From Serripes groenlandicus (taxonomy: Eukaryota > Mollusca > Bivalvia > Cardiida > Cardiidae): a DNA stretch of 64,000 nt. The DNA is taken from contig JASEVX010000011.1 in NCBI GenBank assembly GCA_031761405.1, forward strand, positions 36,261,955-36,325,954. The letters run 5' to 3'. Of this stretch, positions 25,801 through 34,800 are shown one piece after another. The notes beneath the pieces were generated by a model. That model made no database searches, was not told the origin of the DNA, and saw nothing but the letters and a program-made list of their open reading frames with translations. Position 1 is the first letter of the stretch. Each line of letters starts with the position of its first letter. A program made the position numbers and the translations under genes.

Positions 25801-28800
25801 CAAATTGTTTCTTAACTCATCTGCTGCAATTGCGTCAAAGATATTAAGTATGTCTGCATGTGGGAAATAGTTAATTAGAAAAAACTGTCTAGTACATATG
25901 AGCGCTTTTAACCCTTTCACACAATCATATAGACGCTTCTTGACGCATCTGCAGCAGACGACTTTTGAAAACATTGTTACAAAAGGGGAAATTGCTCAAA
26001 ACAAGTAATTTCCCCTGATGTCACAAAGCTTTCCAGGCGAAACAAAATTTATCCTTCATTTAGAGAGATTTTTTCAAATTTGGCTCGATAATTTCAAAGC
26101 CTGCAGCAGAATTGTCATATACATGTATATGTAGGAAAGGATTAAGACTGTACACTTTAAATCAAGAAGTGAAAGAAGACAGAGAAATAAAAGACTTTTG
26201 TGAACCACAGGTGAACTGCGAGCATAACTAAAACTAATGTTAACAGTGACTGTATGCAATGGAAAATGCTGAATCTTACCAACAACTAAACAAATTGTAC
26301 TCATTGAAAATAAAATGCTAGAAATTAAACATTTAAGTATATATCATATAACTATTGCCCCTAAAATATTTTAGTAATTTATTATAAAAAGAGTGTTTGA
26401 AGGAACACTAAAAATTATCTCAATCATTTGACTATAACTATAATCATTGTTGAAGGCATATTCAGCATTTTCCATTTCTGTTAGAAAACAAAAATAACCC
26501 TTTCCCACATATAGACGCCATCTGATGCCTGTGCAGCATACTAATTTTGAAAATGTTTTGACAAAAGGAAAAATTGCTCAAAACAAGCAATTTCTCCTTT
26601 TTCCATAACATTTTCAACTTTTGTCAGTAAATATTTCTCTCATTGTAGAAATTGTCCATGATTTTGCTTAGATGTTATCAAAGTTGTCTGCTGCAGATTT
26701 GTTGTATGTGAGAAAGAGCTAAAAGAGCTTTGACAGGCCAAAAGGGGGTCTTTATGAATAAGCATTATTTGAATGCTCAGGTAAGCTTGTCCCCAACCAA
26801 AGCCTCACCAGAACCTTCATTATCTGCCTACAGTTAGAAGAGCCATATACAGTAAAACCTTTGTTTAAAATCACCCATGGGAAGTGAGCAATCTGGTCTT
26901 TGTTCACAGGTGATCCTATAATTGCAGTGTCAATTATGCAGAAAATGAGAAAATGTACACTGTAAATGTGAAATTAAAAGTGTGGTTGCAAAAGACAGGG
27001 CATTTCTAAACATAGGTGTTCTTGAGCACAGGTTTAACTGTAGGTAGCTTCTGTTGACATTTAAATACCATGCTCCTTTATCCCTTTCCAACATACAGAA
27101 GTTTTCTGACATCCCTGCAGCAGACGACTTTTTAAAACATTGAGGCAAAAGGAGAAATTGCCACAAACAAGCAATTTCTCCTTTTGCCACAACGTTCTCA
27201 AATTGATTCAAAGATGAAACTTTAATTTATTCACCATGTTTTTAATCAGATATTTTCAAAGTCGTCTGCTGCAGATTTGTTGTATGTGAGAAAGGGTTAA
27301 ATGGGATGCTAAGAAAAGGATAATGTAAGATCCCCTTTTTGCCTGATGCGGCACAAGTTTGTAATGCAAAAGTCATTCCAAGCTTATTGTATATATACCT
27401 TTTTCAGCAGACCTGTAAATCATCACAAGAAACAATATTAGATATAATATTAAAAATTGTCAATAATGGCACCATATATTTAATACTTTATATGATGCAC
27501 CCAGTGAAATGTAGTCAAAGGGAAGCAACTGCTATATTTTGATATTATAAGAATATACAGGTTACCTTACTTTACCTTACCTTACCTGTGCCAGTGAATC
27601 AGATAATATCCTACCTCCTACATAAATCTGCATATTTCATTGGTCAAGCGACGTCACGCGGTGACGGTGTATAATCCATACACGGTCACCGGGAGCCTAA
27701 TGCCTAGTATTTTTTTGGTTAAATTGACGTCATCGGAACGTGCATGACCTAATATAAGGATATGACAAAAGTGACGTAGTGATAGACGAAACTAAAAGAC
27801 AAAGGTCATGTTGTCTGTACCGACCAATGAAAATCGTGATGCAAAGGAAATTTTATCGGGAACCCAATAATCTATTTTTAGACTTACAGCGGGTGTAACA
27901 TCAATCATTTTTATAGGTAACAATACTGCACATATGGGGTAGATATGCATATAATGATACATAATCAACATCACAAAACATGGATATAAAGAAACTACAT
28001 ATTTACATATCAATCAGCAATGTTGATCAAGATAGTCGGTAGGATATATTCGTTACACAGTGTGCTAGTGACCTAATACGGTATATATACGGTGTCAGTA
28101 AATTTCATATGGGGCGAGAGCACAGCTCGAGCCCCATATGAAATTTACTGACACCGTATATACCGTATTAGGTCACTAGCACACTGTGTAACTAATAATA
28201 TATCAGCCTTGTGTAAAATACGGTACCAAATATGGTAATGGTACGTCACTGAAATATGTTGTGACGTCATTGAAATATGCTTTAACGCCATTCAAAATAT
28301 GGTAGTTGGGAGTTGTTCACATGCCAATCATAAATTATATTTCATGTGTAAATAAGGGCTATTCCAGTAAAACATATGTCCCACCCCAGGAAGGCACTTT
28401 CAAAATTGACCAACCCCCTTCAGAAGTTTATTTGACTAGAAAAGAACCCCCTTTAGAATATTTTCTGAGCAAATTCGGACCCCCTTCAGAAGTTTATATT
28501 TTTTGTTGCAAATTTCAACCCTCAATAGCAGTTTTGTCGGACTTCTGATTAGGACTTACTATAACTGTATTCATGGTCCAACAGTAAGTTTCTGCTCTTG
28601 CATCGTAAGTAAAGATGTTGATTCTGACAGGAATTAAAATACACATGAATTTGTATTGAGGTTTAAGACTGATTTTCAACATCTTTGGTCATTTAAAGGC
28701 GGTCAGTTATCCATACCCTCTGTTCCTGGAAGACCCAGTACTAAGCCAAACCCAAACAACTGACAGTTTCATTTGTATTGAGGTTTAAGACTGATTTTCA

Positions 28801-31800
28801 ACATCTTTGGTCATTTAAAGGCGGTCAGTTATCCATACCCTCTGTTCCTGGAAGACCCAGTACTAAGCCAAACCCAAACAACTGACAGTTTCCTCATATA
28901 AATCAGAGGCGGAGGCCTCGAACTTGGAACCTTCAGGTTACTAACCTAGCATATTACCAACCACGCCACAAAGGCCTTCATTAAGATATTTCAAATTAAA
29001 TTTGAACAAGAAAATGTGTCCATGGAACACAGATGCCCCAGTCGACAGTCAGATGAACAAATGTAGGGTCACAAATAGCTTTATTCAACAATTAAACAAA
29101 ATAACTTTTTTCCGATTTTCAGTACCATACCGTTTTGATCGTATCTCGAAAATTTGTCTTCAAACAAATTCTGTACACTACGTTTGAGAAATATATTATG
29201 TGGTTAAAACAAAGCGGTTTTTCTTCATCGGGCAGTCTGTCTGTCACAGTGATTCAGATTGCAACTCGGTCTTTTAAGACAGCTGTCCTAAATGTAAAAA
29301 AAAAACCAGGCCATTTTGTCCTAAACTTAAACAAGAGGGCCATGATGGCCCTGGATCGCTCACCAGATTTTTCTTTTCACTATAGCAATATAAGCCCTGC
29401 CCCCTAGTAGTTTCCTACCTTGGCTTGGCTTGAAAAAATCTAAGAGGGTCACCCTAGGAACATTTCTAGTAAATCTTTTGTCAATAGATCAGACACTTTC
29501 GGAGGAGAAGATTTTTTAAGGTCCACTATATCCATATAAGGCAAAATAGCTCCGCTCCCTGGAGGCCATTTTTTTTATGACCAATCAAAATGGCTTCAAG
29601 ATATCTGATGGAGGGTCACCCAAGGAACATTTCTACAAAATTATTAAACAAGAGTACCGCGGTACATAATATGCCCGTCAGGAACTTCTTTACAAATATT
29701 CTAAGTCCAAAAAGGGGCATAACTCATTCAAAAATTGACGAAATCCCAGAAAATATGAACTTGATCTGTGACACATCACTACAAAGCCTTATACAAAATT
29801 TCAATAGCTCAAAGTATGTAGGAAAAAAGTGTGGTAAACCCGAACGGACGGAGGGACATGTATGACCATACCATAATACGTACCGTTTTTAAGAAACGGT
29901 CGTATAAAAATCAGCCTGACACCTTTGGAGGAGAAGATTTTTAAAGTTTTCACTATAGCCATATAAGTCAAATTAGAGTTAAATGATAGAGGGTCACCCA
30001 AGGAACATTTCTACAAAATTATTTGAAAATCGGCCAGACATTTTTGGAGAAGAAGATTTTTTAAGTTTTCAACCTTAGTCATATAAGTCAAAATAGCCCC
30101 GCCCCCCTGGCGGCCATGTTTTTTGACCAATCAACACAGCTTCAAGGAATCTGATAGAGGGTCACCCAAGGAACATTTCTAAAAAATGATTTGAAAATCT
30201 GTCGACCAGTTTGGCAGAAGAAGAATTTTGAAGTTTTTTTCATTTCGTTGCCATGGAAACCAGAATTCTGCATGGATCCCAAAAATTTGAAGGAATTCTG
30301 GTGAGGCCATTGGGAGGATGCTTTCTGTGAAGTTTCAGCCCAATTGACTGACTGGTTACTGAGGAGAAAAAGTTGCCGGACAAAAGGCGATCACAATAAC
30401 TCGCCTTGAGCAAAGCTCAGGTGAGCTAAAAATTCAAACCCAGAAAGGCCACTTTTAGATGCGCTTTCCAAACTTACACTTACTGATGAACACCTATTAA
30501 AAATCTGCAGCAATATTGAAAACCTTTTAGAATTACAGTTAATATACTAACAGGTTAAGAAAACATTGTGGCAAAAGGAGAAATGAGCAATTTATTCTTT
30601 TCCACAATGTTTTCAAAAGTCTTCTTCAGGTGACTGTCTAGCTTGTATTTTAAACTTATTTAGTGTTAAATAAGCTGGAGTGAATTATTGTAATTTTCTC
30701 TTTAAACTAAATTTAAACATAAGTTAAGAGGGAAGAGAAAACGTCATCTAATTGACTGTGGTTTCAGAGGAAAATGAAGCATTTCCACTATGTGACAGGT
30801 GATATACCTGGACAGTCTAAAATGTTTAAAAATTCAAGTAGGCTTGTATATTTATGATGTGGGGGATTCTCTTCTTTTTTTTAGACCAAAAAACGTTTTG
30901 AGTGTCTTGTAAATTATGGCCTTTTCATTTTCGCTGCTGGCCTTTATCACAACTTGTTCAAAGTTTGGCAGCAGATTTGCACAAATCACAGAGGCCTTAT
31001 GGTTTTTGCTGCCTGCGTGCCTCTTTAATGTACTGGTCCGAAAATAGGAAGTCCCGTCTGTCAATGCATTTTTTATATGTTGTGTGCACAAATTGTAGCC
31101 GTTTTTCTGCATTGAAATATGCTCAGCCAGAAATTTTGAAACGCTCTAGACGATTTGACAGGCAAATCAGGTACAGTACTTATTGAGGAGTTGGGCATTT
31201 GTTCTTAATCGGCTGAATTTTGATTATTTTTTCCGTTTTAATGCTTGTCGACGCGTTATCTTTCCGAAAAAAAAAGCGATTGTCGAAAAAAAATTCGTTC
31301 CGACATTTTGAAAGGGTTTAATCCGTGTTCTTAAAAGAGGCCCTACGAATGGCTGATATTTAATGAGCCAGCCAATGAAATCAAGTTTTACATCAATGAT
31401 CATTAGACGCTTTACATGTAGTATACTTTAATGCATTGTAACTGCTATGAAGCGCGTACGTAACTCGACAAAACGCTTTTTGTTTATTATGAATCAAAAT
31501 GCGTCTACTGCACATGATATTTTTCAGTTGGATTCGCGGAGATTAACTCTAGCGATGTCATATTTCCGATGCCCGACGCCAATCTGATTCTGAATCTCTG
31601 CAGTCAATATAAATGAGCAGATACGGACAGAGGCAAAAAAGAAAATGATGCCCCCCTTTAGAAGCGAAATTGGACTTTTCACCACCCCCTACAGTAGCAA
31701 ATTAAGAAAAAGACCTTCCCCCTACAGAATTTTTTTATTTTGCCGTCCTGGGGTGGGACATATGTTAAACTGGAATAGCCCTAATGTTATTTAGTTTTTT

Positions 31801-34800
31801 AAAATATAGAATTTTGTATTTTCTTTAATCTCTCTTAAAAGTTAAACATTGTACATGTTTCACTGTGAACTGTCGTCGGCCATTAATTTAAAATGAAAAT
31901 GATGATATTATTGGGCTTGGCCTCCGTATTAGAATAAAAGTATTGTAGTAAATATTCATACGCCTTTCATATTCTTCATTTCACGTTTAAAAAAAATTGT
32001 TATCTCAATAAAAAATAAATCAAATCTGTATATATTTGTTATAACTTTTTTCACTCTATATAGATTTTAGGTATGCTAGCTATATAATTTAAGAAAAATT
32101 ATGTTGAAAGGGGCGATAAATGAGTTTGTATGGTGACGACTCGTAGCGTGGTCAAATCTATATCTTACTCGACCTTCGCTACTTGTCGTACAATACAAAC
32201 CTATTTATCGCTCCTGCAACGTAATGTTACCTATTTAGTGCTTGACACTATAGAATAGATCTTGATTCAAGGCAAAGATGTATTGTCAATATGAACTCAT
32301 GTTGTGGGCTTCATGCAAAATGGTTTTAACTACATCTCAGTACAAGATGAAATTACATCCGTTTGGAATGAAGACATCAAATTGTAGTAAACAGACCTAA
32401 TTATTTATTATATTCCTGCACATTTTCCTACTCATATACAAGACACCAGACTAAATATGATCATGGAACGTCCCAGAAATATGACGTAACATCACAGAAA
32501 TATGACGTAACATCAATGAAATATGATTTCATTCATTCAAAATGCAATAGTAGGACTTCATTCATACACAATTTAACCCTTTCCCACATACAGCAAATCT
32601 GCAGCAGACAACTTTGAAAATGTCTACTCAAAAATAAGGAAAATCTCTATTATAGTAGGTATAATTAATGAAAAAAGTTGAAAACATTGTGGCAAAAGAA
32701 GAAATTGCTCCTCTTGAGCAATTTTTCCTTTTGTCACGATGGTTTCAAATGTCGTCTGCGGCAGATGCATCAAAATGAGTCTATAGGTGGGAAAGGGTTA
32801 AATAATTTATGTGTAAATTGAATTATATTGTTATTGAAAATATATGAATTTGTATAATTTTTCTTTATTCTGTCTGAAACAATAAAAATGGTGTATAAAA
32901 CAAAGGGAAAATTGCATTGCAGTAGCGATACGTCTGTTTGCACCACTACTTAGAGAGTGGGAGAACTGATATCAGCTCATCTTTCATATCATTCACAAGA
33001 TATCAATTTTCTCATGCGCTTCATAATCAAATACAGATCAACGTAGTTGGTACTTTAGCATAATATTCCCTATGTATTCATCATGCAAAGTTTGAATGTT
33101 ACTGTATTACATGTAATAATTTTCAATTATGTTTGTCATAGATCTTTGCTATGAAAACACGCATTTTTAATTATAATTTAAATTTCATGAAAATACATAC
33201 ATGTGCAAAAAAATAATAAATTATCTTTGTGCAAAGAACAGTTGCCAGTTAATTCTTCCAAGTATATTTGACAGAAAACTTTTACTAAATTAAAGAGTCA
33301 TCAAAACGGGATAACAAAAATCTTTCGGTTTCAATCAATCTGAAATTTAACAAAAAAAAGTATATAAAAAATAAAAGGATCAAAGAGTGTATTTCTACTC
33401 ACATTGATGTCAGGAAACTTTGTTGTAGGTTTGTACAGATGTGATCTGTCATATCTGTTTGTAGGTGGTAGTCCAGGGGGAGCCGGCTCACTGCAAATTT
33501 GTGGAGCGTTATTACCACTTGCAACTGCAACAATAAAGACAAAATTTAATACCATGTTGCAAGAAAGAGGTAAAGTGTCCGTTTAATATTGTGTCATCTC
33601 TATAGAAAGAGCCAACCATTTCTGACTTATGAGACACCATAGCATGTTTACTTCCTGAATCCCATCCTTTTTGCCAAGCACCAGGCAGGCATTTGGTACC
33701 ATTTAACAAGCAAGCAGTTCACAAACATGCAATATCGGAACAAACCCCACTGTTTTTACTTTAGTTTAAACTTATCTATTTACATTGATTGTGAAACAAG
33801 CATTCAGCTTATATTAATCACGTTCAATGTCTGCTTCCTGGAGACTTAAAAAATACTCACGCTGTTTGCGTGGAAAATCCAAAAGGTAGAACCCTATCAT
33901 CTCTGGATACGAACCAGGGACCTTTGACGTTAATTTATTAAAATACTTTAAACGCTATTGGAACCAGTTACATGGATAGTATGATTCATGCTTATTAAAT
34001 TTTCCCGCATAGTTTTAGATGCATTTCAAAAAGCAATCATGATATTCAGTAGGTAGATAAATTTAACCCTTTTCCACTTGCAGACACATTTTGACGCATT
34101 TGTAGTAGACAACTTTTTAAACCATTGAGGCAAAAGGAGAAATTGCTCATAATATGAGCAATTTTTCCATGAATTTGCCACAATGGTTTCAATTCTATTC
34201 AATAATTATACATTCATTTATAGATATTTACAACATTTGTCCACAGGTGTTTTCAAAGTCGTCTGTTTCAGATTTGTTGTTTGGGTAAAGTGTTTAAATC
34301 ATTTATAAGAAGTCCCACAAAAATAATTTAAAATAGATAATTTTTGTTTAAATATATTTTCAACGTATTTTGTGTATTGACTGAAGCAGGCTTGTTATTT
34401 ATTTCAACTTCAAAGTAATTATTGATTATTATACCCATCCTATTTAATACAATAATTCTTCTTCACTCACAATATTCATTGACAAAATATAGACAAATAT
34501 ATCTTATAATAATCATGATTGATTTTAAAGTACATACAGTGTAATGGAACTCTGTGCTGCTCCATTTTAGTTCTGTTCAATCCAGGTAGCGAAGGTAGCG
34601 AAGATGGCATTGGTGCAGCTGGCCTTGACAGCTGTGTGTGGGATCCACCCATCACATTTCCATGAGCTGGTCCTGGGCCCTTTGGAGGGTTTGGGTACCC
34701 TGGGGGTAAAGGGGATGTAGGCGGATGAGGTCTCATCAAAACAAGTTTGCTTTTTTTCTTTTGATAAGAAGTATTTATTTTGAATTTTACCTGAATGGAA

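Larger units (their letters stand above)
28353..31784. mobile_element. DNA transposon with long TIRs and TAA target duplication (Harbinger-like)
   Basis: Left TIR 28356: gggctattccagtaaaacat, continuing atgtcccaccccaggaaggc. Right TIR, reversed: gggctattccagtttaacat, continuing atgtcccaccccaggacggc. That is about 40 bp with three mismatches. TAA flanks both sides (28353-28355, 31782-31784), the 3-bp TWA duplication known for PIF/Harbinger. Subterminal cccccttcagaag-like boxes lie inside both ends. The 3.4 kb interior contains later insertions (29330-30429 and others) and a zinc-finger remnant. No intact transposase is seen. Confidence 0.8.
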
